From Limnomonas spitsbergensis (Eukaryota; Chlorophyta; Chlorophyceae; Chlamydomonadales): a stretch of 64,000 nt of DNA. This document shows, one piece after another, positions 22,838 to 35,029 of the stretch (the stretch's first letter is position 1; every line of letters begins with the position of its first letter). The translations under genes and the position numbers were made by a program. Below the pieces are notes generated by a model that ran no database searches, had not been told where the DNA came from, and worked only from the letters and a program-made list of their open reading frames with translations. The stretch lies in the NCBI GenBank assembly GCA_037349105.1, contig JAYJMM010000068.1:124001-188000 (forward strand). Reading direction: 5' to 3'.

Positions 22838-23873
22838 GTGAGCTCCGAACCCTCGCAGTACGGTTCTTTCTGGCTTTTCACAAAACCTGACGAAGAGGAC
22901 CCTAGCCAGGGAGAGCCGCAAGGATTAGAAGACCTGAAAGGTGCCCTTAAGACACACATTCACGAGCGCCAAAGCTGGGCCGATCCAACATCGATAGCGT
23001 ATACTTTCAAGGGTGGCAACGGTTGCACTCGATTGCTGATGGGACCCTGAGCAACAGTTTCTTTTACCACCCAGGAGTCACTCTGGCTGAGAAGAAAACA
23101 GCCCTTCGATGGCGACATGGATGCCTTTGGAATAACAAGGTGGCTTTCAGGTGGGGCAAAAGTACCACGGACAAATGCCCCTTATGTGGAGAGCACGACA
23201 GTGCAGGCCATATCACAGGCGCATGCAGGCACCCTGAAATGCAAAAGATGTACATACGGTAGAGCGCCACCATGGCTGAGGAAGGATTTTGCTGAGGGCT
23301 GTATCGAAAGGCAGCATGGGAGGGGACATCGTCATGGCAGACCTGGGGACGGCCGAGAAGTGTGAGAGAGCAGGAGCACCAGCCATGCTGATGAATAAAG
23401 TCCCCTCGTACTTAATCCCCCACGCTGCGGCACCAGCACTTGGAGCCGTCCAAATGAAAACGAATATGCAGCCTGACATGTTGTTGATGCAAACGACAGG
23501 ACAAAAGAAGGACTTTGTAGTCCACATTGGGGAATTTATGTATTGCAGAGACACTGAGCATGGGGACCAGGTAAAAGCTTGCTAAAACCAGCACACTGAC
23601 CTCGTTGAGCTTCTGATCTTGAACGGGCACCAACGAAACAATATAAAAATTATTCCAATATTGATCAGCACATCGGGCACTATTTATAATAAGCACACAA
23701 TTGAAGCCATGATGTCTCTAGGGATCACCGCGTTCCATGCTAAGAAATGTGCCCAGAAAATGCATGTCCATTCGATAAAACTCTTGCATAGCATAGTACA
23801 AACCAGACGCGGACTCAAATATTTTTCCGCCACTGGGCCAATAAAGCACACCCATAAGAGAAAACCACCGTGA
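22838..23873 (+). pseudogene. LINE CCHC motif and restriction-like endonuclease (RLE)
   Basis: KCPLCGEHDSAGHITGAC (about 23173-23226) is the CX2CX8HX4C motif that precedes the RLE in R2-like and Dualen LINEs. After frame changes near 23260 come ILLRAVSKGSMGG and IVMADLG, then QPDMLLMQ (the PD), VVHIGEFMYCRDT (the acidic catalytic residue) and QHTDLVELL, followed by IIPILISTSGTIY. This is the PD-(D/E)xK nuclease architecture. Stops at 23260, within the 23260-23290 stretch, and at 23583 break it. Confidence 0.7.
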
Positions 23874-23880
23874 GGAAGTT

Positions 23881-25149
23881 GCTTCTTTCTTTTTGCCTCA
23901 TGGTAACGGCGCGGATGTGGCTACGGCCCCAAGCTGCGTTGTTTCCTTAACCTCCACGCCCTAATAGGGCGTAGCTTTCTTTCTTTCTGAGACACTCGCC
24001 ACTGTTTGCAAAGCGAATAGTTGGGCCCCCTCTGATGGCTACGAAAATGTGTGAGCCGGATATGTATAACTCGTGTAGGAAAATAGCTAAACAATCTCAC
24101 TCTACTGTAGACGTTCTTTGCCTTCGCGTGAGGCAATTAATGCTAGTTTTTTTAAATGCGGGGCAAAAAACAGCTTTTATTAAGCCGCAAGGACTAAGAA
24201 TAGTTAAATGTTAATCCGCAAAGCCTCTTTTTGGAAACTGGCACTTAACTAGCGAGAGTAGGCGTAGCAGCTGCATGATTGGGTGGGAACGAACAGAGCA
24301 TGGCGACAAGAATACCGGTACCGCTGTGGGAAAGTGTGGGGAAATTTGTACGCTATCGGCACTAACAGGCGAAATTTCAGACATTAGTAGTTAAGTTAAC
24401 CCGCGCAACCCTTACATGATTAATTAATAAACCGTGTTATTCCGCGCAAGTCAATTAACATAAAACGATGCGAAGGCAAAGGAGGTCTACGGTATTTTGT
24501 CATGCATTTTTGAAATCTGAAAGGCGCTATCCATTGTTGAAACATGGCATGGCACATGTGTGGGCAGAGGTTTCTGTGGAATACCAGCAAATCGATGGTT
24601 CCAAAGCATAGCGAGCAAGCTGGAGAACAGGCAAGGGCAATAAAGGGGAGCATTGGGATCAATGGCTAATCTTCATATTATCTGGCAGGGATGCATGCAT
24701 GGGCACAACGCTGGGATCTAGGACCGAGCGGCATGCTGTCTTTCAAGCGTGGGGGCTAAGCAACACTGAGGGATCAAGGACTGAGCGTCATGCTGTCAGT
24801 GAAGCCTGCAGGCTTAAATTGAGAGACGTCGATGCGGCCGATAGAGCGCCGCCGGGCAGCGGATCCTGGTGTTGCACATACGTCTAACAACATCCGCGCG
24901 CCTAGGCGCAATCCATCCGGTGATGCGCACCTGCAATAACCCAAGGAGTGTGTATGTCAGTGAAGCTATAGTGCGCAATTGAGCATCATACCTCGTTTCA
25001 GCGGCCGTCGCAATCTCAGCCGTTAGCGGGAGAAAAATGTGTGTTACATTGTGTATTACCAGTACTCCCCCCCCTAAAATGCACATCGCCCCTTTCGCAT
25101 ACGGCTAATGGATGGACGCAACGATGCTGAAATAAAGACTGTCCTTACC
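23881..25149. other. LINE 3-prime flank and intergenic sequence; no gene recognised
   Basis: No protein-like frame or RNA gene was found. A short imperfect direct duplication (about 24715-24755 and 24770-24810, landmark GGATCxAGGACxGAGCG) is the only repeat noticed. A run of C at about 25064 lies near the right end. Confidence 0.5.
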
Positions 25150-26804
25150 CATCTGGTTGCAACATGCCAGCGTCCCAATAGAGGCCACAATTACGCTCCC
25201 GTTGCACACCAAGCGGCTCCTCTGCTTCCTCCAAGAACTGGCCGCTACCCAATGCCGTCTTCCAGGCATGGTGCTCTGCATCCGCTGCCTCGGCATCTTC
25301 AGGCCGCCCATTAACCTTCCTCAGGCCTGCCTGAAGATGCGCTGGGGGCTGGCCTGCAGCCGAAAGACCTGTCGCCGGGTCTAGATAGAGGCCGTTTGAC
25401 GATGTCACACCGAGGACCTGACCCCAATCCTAGGGGCATCAGCAAACAGAGTGTGTGAGGGCTAGAATTGGAGCAACACATAACACGATAAATGCATCAG
25501 AGATAACACGATACATACATGTGCACACAGTGAACACAGCACTTCAATACTCACATCCTCACATGCGTGGCATCAGCCGGCCTTACGGCATCACTTTACT
25601 ACTGCTTTTCTTTGTGTGTCCCACCTATATTTCAGCTACATCACCTCCCACGGGGAGTGGGGGTCTAGTGTAGCAACCCCAACTGCTTGGGCGCACGGCT
25701 GTACGACGCCGAGGTTTATCCCAATGGAGGCTGCCCAGCAGCATGTCATTTTTGTCAACTTCACACTGCAATAATACACTGCATCACTCACCAACCCGGG
25801 AGACACCAGGGCACAGCAGCCTCCGGGCGACAGAATCGCTGCACGCTGCGTGAAGGGCAGATCCTGGACCGCCACCGGCGTAACCTGGGCAGCCTCGCCA
25901 GTACTCCGCATGACAACCACTTGCGCACAATCGTCGGCGTCAGTGCCTGCGACACCGTTGTAGCGCCCAGGCCAAGTGCAGGCAGGTACGGCCCACATGC
26001 CCACGGCCGCAGCGGGGTGACAGCGACGGTCTAACTGCACCACTGTCGACGGGAGAGGCAAGGTTGACCGCCCTGCATTGGCTGTCGCCCCTGCAGGATG
26101 ACCACTGTGGGCTGAGGAGCAGCGTGGTGCTGCCGCCACTCTGCCATTGGCCGTCTTCCAACCCGGCATGGCGGCGGCAGCAGAGGCCTTCACCTGAATG
26201 GTCCTCCTAGCAACATCAGCAGGTGCGGCGAGGCCATGACGATCTGCAGCTGCGGGCTGGAGGACCTTGGCCACTGCCCAGCTTCCTGCAGCCAAGCCAT
26301 GGTTTCCAACGATCCTCAGCTCACTGCCATGCAGCAGCATTGGTGTAGCAACGGCTGTGGCTGCCTTGGTGCTGGTAGCTGCCGCAGCTTGGATGCCACC
26401 TTTGCTCTGCTCACAGCTGCCGCCCGCCGCCTTCATCCGCTGCGTGAACCCTGTCACAGCCACCCCTCGAGCCGGCTCGCCCCCAAACCCTGTCCTGGAC
26501 ACAGAGGCCTTAGCAGTAGTCGGGACAGAAACGCAACTTCCAGCAAGGATTGGCTCCTCCCTGGCGGCGTGGCCACATGGAGTGAATTCAGTTGAAGCTA
26601 GCCTGGGAAGTGGTTTCACCTTTGCAGAGGGATTGCAGATTGGGGCTGCAAGCCGCAGAGCCATTGAGTGCTGAACCCGGGCAGCAGCAGGGATCTTTAA
26701 AGCAGCAGCAGTAGCAGTGGTCAGAGGAGGCCGCACAGTTTTTTTCTCCGCCAGTGAAGCAAAGGTTGTCGATGGTTTTGGACCCACTGAAACTTTATTG
26801 GTTG
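25150..26804 (-). CDS. Two exons of an unrecognised Ala-rich gene
   Basis: An acceptor CCCTCTGCAG precedes 26804 and the frame is open for about 385 codons to 25636, with a GTGATG donor candidate just before the stop. A second exon, about 25417-25150, is framed by an acceptor GGGTCAG and a donor GTAAGG. The product is rich in Ala, Pro, Val and Thr with little hydrophobic core and no recognisable domain. GC content is far above the flanking AT-rich DNA. It may belong with the next upstream exons as one gene. The long opposite-strand frames here are shadows. Confidence 0.35.
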
Positions 26805-27216
26805 CTGCAGAGGGAGCAAAAGTCAGGCAGGAAGAGGGGTGTCATTCGAAGCGCACTCGAGCAACACTTCTGCTACATTTGTGCATATGTATTTCAGTTT
26901 GCACCACATCGTTTTTGCCCCCAGGCTCAGAGGTGGATCTCCAGCAGCCATGTATGTCAGGTATACATTCTACAGCACGAGGCCCAAGCCGCAGGGCGTG
27001 CTTCAACAGGCGCCCACCGGCCATGGACCAAAATGTAGCTGAATTCTAGTTTAAGCCCCCCCCATATTGAAAGTTGGATCTCACTGTTTGCCTCCCTACT
27101 CTCACGCAACGGGCATCGTAGACAGATAGGAGCATTGGTAATAATAAATTACCGACACAGGTTGAACCGGTAAGTTATGACATAATACAAAATACGCCAT
27201 GGGGTGAGGGACTAGG

Positions 27217-29712
27217 GTTAAGTGCTGCAAAAGTGGGTGGCTTCCCTGCAGATCTACATCATCTTTGATGATAACATGAACCAGCAACTAACCAGGCCAG
27301 AATCCAAGGCTTGGCCCTTAACCCTAACCCTGAACTAGCGGCCCTAGCAACCTCCCAGGGCAAGGACTCGCTTACTGCCTTACTTGCAGAGTGACCGGCG
27401 CACAAGATCGTTGTCAACCGTGAGGGGAGCGTCTTGTCAGCGCAGCAAGAGGTGGTCGTGGCCGGCCTTGGTCTCGACACGGTCCGGCAGTCCTTGGCCA
27501 CCGCAAGAGTCGATTCAGCGGGAGCAAACAGGGACGCTGTTGCGGCGGTGCGGGGGCCTCGCGGAAGTGACGACGCGACGGAGGGGCTGCACGCCGACGA
27601 TGCCACAATTGCGGGGCTGCAGTTGAACTTGGGCTTGCTGCCACTGAGTCTCACTGGCGACGCAGGAGTCGTTGTGTCAGCGGTGGCCGATGTGGATGTG
27701 GCGGCTCTACCAGCGGCAGGAATCGCATGAAGCCGGGCTGACCGGTTCCCTGCTCCCCACTCTGGAAATGCTGTGCATCCTCCCCCGGATAGACATGAGG
27801 ATGAGGCAGGCGGCGGAGGGAGGCCCCAGGCCAGCTTGCATTTAGGAGACGCTGCAGTGGCAGCAACACGAACTGCTGGCTTGTTGCTGCCTTCCAACGT
27901 CGGTTTGGGGTCAGCGAAAGCAGCATCAGTAACTGCTGGTTTGTTGCAGCTAGATAACGCCGCTACGGGATCATCACTAACAACAGCAGAAGGAGCAGCT
28001 AGCTTGTCGCTGCCTTTTAATGCTGCTGCGGGATCCGTCGCAGGCTGTGGAAGTGCCGACTTGGCCGAGGGGATCCTGGAAGCATGACCCGCTCCCGCAT
28101 CTAGCTCGGCTACGTCGGTTCGTTTCGCTGCACGGGCTGGAGCCGTTGGGGAATTGGGTTCAAGTGTCTGTCGGGGCAGCACCCTTGCTGAGGAGCTGGA
28201 GCTTTTGAAGAGAGGGCATGTGCTGGTGCACGCAGAAGGAGCATGCATCTGGCGTGCATCTTGGCCAGCACCCTTGCCGCTGCCGCTGAAGTCATGGCCG
28301 GATGGCTGCAGTGGCTGTCTGGTTACCAGAAAAGGCCTGGGCTTGCCTAGTGGCGATATACCCGCCAGAGCTGCACTTGCTACTCTGACCCTCCCCGCCG
28401 CGCTGTTACAGAGCTCAGCAGAAACGGCGGCCTTTTGGGCTGCAGCCCGAACATTGTTCAGCCGTGCCTGGCCGTTCTTGCTGCCCTGCTTCCGAGCGGA
28501 CCTGGGGGACCCGACAGGAAGCAGCATGTTCAAATTCATCGCATCAGCATGACGGTCCATCAGGAGCTGCATCTGCGGTGGCCGAGGCTCTACCGGAGCT
28601 GTGTGTGCAGCGGCCCTGGATCCGATGCTGTCTACTGCCATCGTCTGGGACGGAGTGTCTAGCATGTCCCTCAAGATGTCTGATGCCTCGGCTGGTGTTT
28701 CATCAATGCAATCCTCAACATTCATCCCTATCGAGGTGTCTGATGCCTTGACTGTCATGTCAATACCGTCATGAACGATGGGGCATCCAGCAGGTGAAGC
28801 CATCAGGCTGTAGGCTGGCTCAATGAGGCTGTTGTTAGAAGGGTGCGGAAGACAGGCATGATGTGAGGTGTCCTCAGCTGCTGCTGCTTTCCTGTCCTCT
28901 ACCACTGATCCACCTGTCCGTGCCGTCCCACTTGCTGCAGATGATCCTGCTCTGTCGTCCTCTGTTGTTGCTGCTGATCCGCCTGCTGGCTCCGGTCTAC
29001 CTACAGCTGATCCGCCAGCAGGCTCCAGTATTATGTGGCCGAAGTCTTCAAAGGCAAGCACACGAACCGGTACGTCCAGCTCAGCGTTCGGGGTAAAGAA
29101 CTTATCAGCCTTGGTCGCAGAGGAATGGACTCCTTCTTCAAAGAAGCTGTTTTCGTATGGTGTAAAGAAAACCTCTATCTGAGCCTCCTGTGGACGATGG
29201 AGTGAACGGCAATGTGTTCCATGCACTGCAGGTAGGTTGCAAAGGGTGCACTGAATAATGAAAAAATGCTGTATCAACAACTGTGTGCGCTAGTGAGGTA
29301 CAATTATGAAACCCTGTTCAACATGACTTAGTGAGGATATCCTGCCCAGGAGACTAAAACATGCATACGCTGTCATGGGTGGGGAATGGTACTAAAGCTT
29401 ATATATATCCAACCGGCAAACCTTTGCTGAGCTAGGCGTGAGCGCGTCGGCCAGCAAACGGACACTTTCGTCATCGTCATCAACCAACGGCGATGCTTCG
29501 CCGTGGCCGTTTGTGCTCCGTGGACGGGCGCGAGCGACATCTCTTGAGATCTGCCTATCAAAGGGGCAAGAAAGAGGAGCCATGCTCTTGTCCATGTGCC
29601 ATGCCTTATTTACAGCAGAAGTGATGTCCGAATAGTCTTGGTCTCTGGGGGAGCACCGGTCCATGATATGGCCTTCCTCCATACCGGTAGAGCAAATTAT
29701 TAGGGAGTACAA
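27217..29712 (-). CDS. Spliced unrecognised gene with a large disordered exon
   Basis: A first exon (to about 29410) encodes an acidic peptide including MEEGHIMDRCSPRDQDYSDI. A CATTATTCAG acceptor opens the large exon at 29250, beginning CTLCNLPAVHGTHCRSLHRP (a possible Cys/His zinc site) and FFTPYENSFFEEGV, followed by about 550 residues that are Ala/Ser/Pro-rich and probably disordered, with degenerate repeats of the SNKPAV type. A GTTAGT donor near 27293 and an acceptor at 27245 add a short last exon. No known family is evident; a nuclear scaffold-like protein is one guess. Confidence 0.35.
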
Positions 29713-29957
29713 ATCAATAAATGGTATGTTACGATTAGGGGTTGTAATGACTTTTTATTAATTTCATATTGAAACCAGGGTACACAGTGGTCAAGAAAGA
29801 ACTAAAGGAAGAAAATGCATGGGCGTGCCTTGTGGAATAGTCAACCATGTTGGAGCTATCGATTTAAAATCCAATCCCCCAGGCGAGGTCGGATCTCACT
29901 CAAATGTGGATTTCGAGATGTCCCATCCTCCTACGTCACGAAATCATGGAGGTATCG

Positions 29958-30762
29958 ATCTCCCTTAAAACGTACTTATACTCTCCAACGTTTCAGTTAA
30001 ATGACATGGCATTACTTGCCAACGTTGGCAAGTAAGTGACGTCATTCTTTCCCAAGTCCGTCATCTTTGAAGAGGCACGCATGCCATTAAATACTTGCAT
30101 TACTTGTTATTTATCGACCTCGATTCCGATCGTACCAAGTGCCAAGAGGGCCTCCATGGAAGCGAGAGTGTTGCAGGCGAGGGTGGACTAATCGCTGCTG
30201 CAGCCCATCCTGAGGCGCGATTATCTAAAGCTGCAGGTCCTACTGTTACTGGTATGAAGCGTGCCTGTGCCTGCTACAAGAGCATTCACTGCATTTTGGT
30301 GTGCAGTTTCGGCCCACATGCACAGCATTGAGCCAGCTAACACAGCATCCCACCCTTTTGGGCAACATCTTGCATGCATGCGCAGCTTCCACCAGTAATG
30401 ACAGTCCCCGAATGCATGCCCAGCCCCCCGCATGCATGCACGGTACCCCGCCCGCTTGCTCTGATGGACTGTAAAAACTTCACAAAACCTCACCGCTTGC
30501 ATGCACAGCTCCCACCCACATACACTCTGCCTACATGCACACAACCATGCCCACATGCACAGCATCCCGCCTGCTTGCGGAGCGCCCCACACGCCTACGC
30601 ATTCCTTGCATGCACATGTCCATGCCTGCATTCACAGCACGTAGCCGCGCTCGCGACCCTCAACCTGCATTCTCAGCTCCTTCCCACATGCAAACACCCC
30701 GCCCGCATGCACACTACCCCCGCTTGCACGCACAGCCGCCTGGCGCCTGCCAAGATGCTCTG
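29958..30762. repeat. Left inverted arm
   Basis: It starts near ATCTCCCTTAAAA and contains a perfect 24-bp palindrome at 30012-30035 (half-site TTACTTGCCAAC). The inner half is a degenerate tandem of CATGCACAG-type units. It ends at GGCGCCTGCCAAGATGCTCTG. Confidence 0.75.
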
Positions 30763-30962
30763 ATATCGGCTGATGGAACTTCTACCATAACTTGCTGCTC
30801 AGGTCAGTCAGATATCCTGAACTGCCACTTGCAAACAAAAAGGTGCAACCCAGGGTATGCTACACGTGTTTATTTTAGGGAGCTTTTGCTGTGATTCAGC
30901 TACGGCACGGGGATCCACGTGCATCAAGCCCTGTTTTGCCTGGGCCACCGGCCGTAGGATAG

Positions 30963-31391
30963 TCAAGGTTTGGCACATTGCACCTGCTCCATTTGCTCAG
31001 TTCTACCATTCATGCCCTTCGAAGGTATCACATAGTGCCTATGACAGGCTCCATAGAGGTCACTGCGGCCGTTGTTGCAACAGCAAAGCAGCGCTTGCTC
31101 GGCAACGAGTCGCCGCTCTTTCAGCGTGCCACGCTTGACGTCGTCATGCAGCAATATGATGGTATCACAATTGGCTTTCACCAGGACCGGTGTTGCATCG
31201 CGGCCCCTTGTTTGGAAGATCTTGAGGCGCCGCTTGTTTTGGGGTCAAGCTTTAAGGACAGATGCTTTGTCCAGGACCATAGCCACCGTATATCACGGCT
31301 AGCCCTGGTGCAAGACAGCAGCTACTATGCTGGTATCTCTGAGGAGAAGCTTTCGCTAGGATGCGCAGCGACCGCTCCGGGCATTCACTAA
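30963..31391 (+). other. Possible coding remnant inside the foldback-like element
   Basis: An open frame of up to 137 codons contains protein-like segments such as VTAAVVATAKQRLLGNESPL and QYDGITIGFHQDR. I recognise no family. It could be the end of a transposase or captured sequence. No start context or splice sites support it. Confidence 0.2.
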
Positions 31392-31719
31392 AACTAATCA
31401 GGAGTTTGGAGAGCAACTGCAGACACATGTCTCATATTGTTTTCCTTCTGTGCGTGCGTGCGGTACTGTGTGCACCACATGAACACAGTTCAGAGGCAGA
31501 AGGAGTCAGGGGAGCGCTTCTTTGCTAAGTGACAAAAAACTTCAGCCCGTCTTCAATTGTCTATGCTTGGCTCGTATTTCCGCCAATATTGAGGCTTCCG
31601 TCATGTAATATACAGTGGTTTTGAACTTGACTCAACAGCCTTACCCAGTGAAAGTGGCTTAGCAACAGTATCCCTCAATGGCATAACAACATCACAGGGA
31701 TCCACACTCAAGATTTCAA

Positions 31720-32710
31720 CCTTCAACCCAGCTTGAGTCTTCTAGAGTGACATGCTGGGGGTGCATCAGTGCATTTATGATTCCATTCTACAGCTCGCTT
31801 GGGTCTCCTAGAGTGGCAAGCCTGGGCATCGACACAAATTAGATTTCGGTTCCACCCCGTGCTTGGGATTCCTCGAGCTGCATGCATGTGGCTCTTCAGC
31901 AGAATTAAGATTTCAGTCTACAGCCTTGCTCACGTCTCCTAGAGTGGCATGTCTAGGGCGCATCATGATAATTAAGATTCCAGTCTAAGACCATGCTGGG
32001 GTCTCCTAAAGTGGCATGTCTAGGGCATCAGCATGCTTAAGGTTCAGTATTGAGCCCTGCTTGGGTCTCCTAACGTGGCATGTCTGGTGCGCATCAGCAT
32101 AATTAAGATTGAAGCCTAAGACCCTGCTTGGGTCTCCTAAAGTGGCATGTCTGGGGCGCATCAGCATAATTAAGATTGAAGTCTAAGACCCTGCTTGGGT
32201 CTCCTAGAGTGGCATGTCTGGGGCGCATCAGCATAATTAAGGTTCAGTATTGAGCCTTCTTTGGGTCTCCTAGAGTGGCATGTCTGGGGCGCATCAGCAT
32301 AATTAAGGTTCAGTATTGAGCCCTGCTTGGGTCTCCTAGAGTGGCATGCCTGGGGCGCATCAGCATAATTAAGGTTCAGTATTGAGCCCTGCTTGGGTCT
32401 CCTAGAGTGGCATGCCTGTGGCGCATCAGCATAATTAAGGTTCAGTATTGAGCCCTGCTTGGGTCTCCTAGAGTGGCATGCTTAGGGCGCATCAGCATAA
32501 TTAAGGTTCAGTATTGAGCCTTGCTTGGGTCTTCTAGAGTGGCATGCCTGGGGCGCATCAGCATAATTAAGATTTCAGTCTAGAGACCTCCTCGGGTCTC
32601 CTAGAGTGGCATGTCTAGGGTGCATCAGCATAATTAAATTTTCAGTATTCAGCCTTGCTTGAGTCTCCTAGAGTGGCATACCTGGGGCACATCAGCATAA
32701 TTGTGATGCA
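31720..32710. repeat. 67-bp tandem repeat, about 15 degenerate units
   Basis: Units carry GGGTCTCCTAGAGTGGCATG followed by CATCAGCATAATTAAG. Spacing is close to 67 bp in the central, most regular part (about 32060-32580) and more ragged to the left. There are no unique spacers, so this is a minisatellite and not a CRISPR array. Confidence 0.85.
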
Positions 32711-33022
32711 ATAAAATTGAAGCCGTGATACCGTCACATGAATCCTGAACTATACAATTTTCCAGGGGAAAACAGAAAACCAAGATTTCAGTGAGAAGCC
32801 CCGCTCAAAGCCTACTTGAGAGGCATGTCTCGTGCGTATCAAGCAAAATGAAGGTGCCTCAAACATCATGAAACAAAGGGCATGGCTAGGCAATGTGGTC
32901 TGCATAGTGAATCCGCTTAAAAAATACAAAATAAAAGGTGTGAATGAGACCCGACTGAGCAGGTCCGTTGCGCATCGTGATGCGCGCAATGACACCCACT
33001 GCAAACTTGGTCGACTCCACTC

Positions 33023-33470
33023 CTAGGGGGTAGTCTGGTAGATGGCCCATGCCAAATTTCTTCCATCTAGGCCCAAAGGCTGCACAAAAGCTATCAAAAT
33101 TTCTGGGCTAGTGCCAATGTAAAGAGCTGCCTCCTGGACTGATGCGGACATGCTCTCTTCAGATGAACCTGAGGGAGGAAGGCTGCTGAGGCTGCAGGGG
33201 CTACATGGGCTGTAGGGGCAGCACCGCAGCAGGGGTGGCCATGATAGCAGTTGGTTCTCTGGATGGCACACCCACACACTGCAAGAACTCCGCTAGCCGC
33301 TCGCATATCCGTGACACATTCAAATGGAAGCTCCCAATGGAGCTTGCACCTGTCTCGGCTAATGAATCAATGTACAACATGGCTTTATTGGCTTGCTGTT
33401 TCTAAAGGGTCTACCTCACAACCTTCTGCCTCGCTAACAGCTTCGAGCAGGGGCATGAGCATGCCGGCAT
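33023..33470 (-). pseudogene. Decayed coding fragment, unrecognised
   Basis: On the minus strand MPLLEAVSEAEGCEVDPLE runs into a frameshift near 33385 and continues as KAMLYIDSLAETGASS, then LNVSRICERLAEFLQCVGV. After a further frame change come SASVQEAALYIGTS and GLDGRNLAWAIYQ. The pieces are protein-like and collinear, so this is a real but broken gene fragment carried by the element. Family unknown. Confidence 0.35.
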
Positions 33471-34238
33471 GAGCATGCCGGCATGCTCTGCACGTGAGGA
33501 CGGGTTGCTGTGATGCACATTCCCGCCCAAATGCACATTCCCCGCCCAAATGCAGGCTAGGTTCTGTGCATGCTGGCCATGGTCTATGCACTATGCATAC
33601 GGGCTGTGCGCATACGGATGGGGGCTGTACATCCGGACAGGCTGTACAAACATACGGCCGTAGGGCAGTAAATGCAAATGGAGAGCTACACATACGGCAG
33701 GGCGCTGTTAACAATTTATGCGGGTGGAGGATTGTGTGGGCGGGCGGGAATGTGCACGTGGACAGGAGTCTGCATATGTTGGCGGGGCGCATAGCTTACG
33801 GGTTGGGAATGCGGGTGGGGGGCTGTGCGTGCAAGCGTGGGGCTGCGCAAACGGGCGGAGAGCCGCCCATTTGGGCGGGACTTGTGCATACAGATAAGGG
33901 CCTGTGCATACGGGCAGTGCGTACGGGTGGATAACAGTGTATGCGGATGGGGGATGGGGGACCGTGCGGGCGGATGGGGGTAACATTGCATACAGGTGGG
34001 GGTCTGCAGAATGCGGAATGTGAATGGGGATGGGGGGCAGTACCAGCGGATGGGAGTAACAGTACATACAGGTGGGGGCCTGTGCATACGGGCTGTGTCT
34101 ATGGGTGGGTAACAGTGAAAGCCGATGGGGGACTGGGGGGTCGTGCGGGCGTGCGGGAAATGTGCATGGGGGTGTGGACTGTGTACACGGGTGGGGGATG
34201 GCTCATGTGGTTGAAAGACCGTTTATGAGGGCGAGGTG

Positions 34239-35029
34239 CAGAGCATATTGGCAGGCGCCAGGCGGCTGTGTGTGCAAGCGGGGGTAGTGTGCATGCGGGC
34301 GGGGTGTTTGCATGTGGGAAGGAGCTGAGAATGTAGGTGGAGGGTCGCGAGCGCGGCTACGTGCTGTGAATGCAGGCAGGGACCTGTGCATGCAAGGAAT
34401 GCGTAGGCGTGTGGGGCGCTCCGCAAGCAGGCATGGGTGTGTGCATGTAGGCAGAGTATATGTGGGTGGGAGCTATGCATGCAAGCGGTGAAGTACTGTG
34501 AAGTTTTTACAGTCCATCAGAGCAAGCGGGCGGGGTAACGTGCATGCATGCGGGGGGCTGGGCATGCATTCGGGGGCTGTCAGTACTGGTGGAAGCTGCA
34601 CATGCATGCAAGATGTTGCCCTAAAGGGTGGAATGCTGTGTTCGCTGGCTCAATGCTGTGCATGTGGGCCGAAACTGCACACCAAAATGCAGTGAATGCT
34701 CTTGTTGCAGGCACAGGCACGCTTCATACCAGTAACAGTAGAACCTGCAGCTTTAGATAATCGCGCCTCAGGATGGGCTGCAGCAGCGATTAGTCCACGC
34801 TCGCCTGCAACACCCTCGCTTCCATCGAGGCCCTCTGGGCGCTTGGTACGATTGGAATCGAGGTCGATAAATAACAAGTAATGCAAGTATTTAATGGCAT
34901 GCACTACTCTTCAAATATGACGGACTTGGAAAAAAATGACGTCACTTACCGGTACTTGCCAACGTTGGCAAGTAATGCCATGTCATTTGACTGAAACGTT
35001 AGAGTAAAAGTACATTTTTAAGGGAGATA
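34239..35029. repeat. Right inverted arm
   Basis: The reverse complement of the left arm, with the palindrome at 34953-34974. The G-rich tandem units continue further inward (to about 33490) than their partner on the left, so this arm's repeat has expanded. Confidence 0.75.

Larger units (their letters stand above)
14360..23880 (+). mobile_element. Degenerate LINE of Dualen/RandI type (APE + RT + RNase H + RLE)
   Basis: One non-LTR retrotransposon can be followed along the plus strand through several frames: a basic ORF1-like region, a cysteine peptidase, an apurinic-type endonuclease, reverse transcriptase, a PHD finger, a methyltransferase-like region, RNase H, and a CCHC motif followed by a restriction-like endonuclease. 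Carrying both APE and RLE nucleases is the hallmark of Dualen (RandI) LINEs, known from Chlamydomonas. At least five in-frame stops and about six frameshifts make this copy inactive. The 3-prime end is placed just after the last coding motif; no poly(A) or simple-repeat tail marks it. Confidence 0.8.
29958..35029. mobile_element. Foldback-like element with inverted arms of about 800 bp
   Basis: The outer 29958-30762 and 34239-35029 are inverted copies of each other and include the same degenerate minisatellite. The interior holds a 67-bp tandem array and remnants of coding sequence on both strands, but no transposase I can name. Long arms with subterminal tandem repeats are typical of foldback and some Mutator-like elements. 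I could not identify a target-site duplication outside ATCTCCCTTAAAA at the left edge and its complement at the right. Confidence 0.6.

Noticed and set aside
31720..32710. Regularly spaced repeats that might suggest a CRISPR array
   Set aside because: The whole 67-bp unit repeats, with no unique spacers and no cas genes, in clearly eukaryotic DNA.
33490..34760. Many Cys-, His- and Gly-rich frames on both strands of the right foldback arm
   Set aside because: They are low-complexity translations of the inverted arm's minisatellite and occur mirror-imaged in the left arm.
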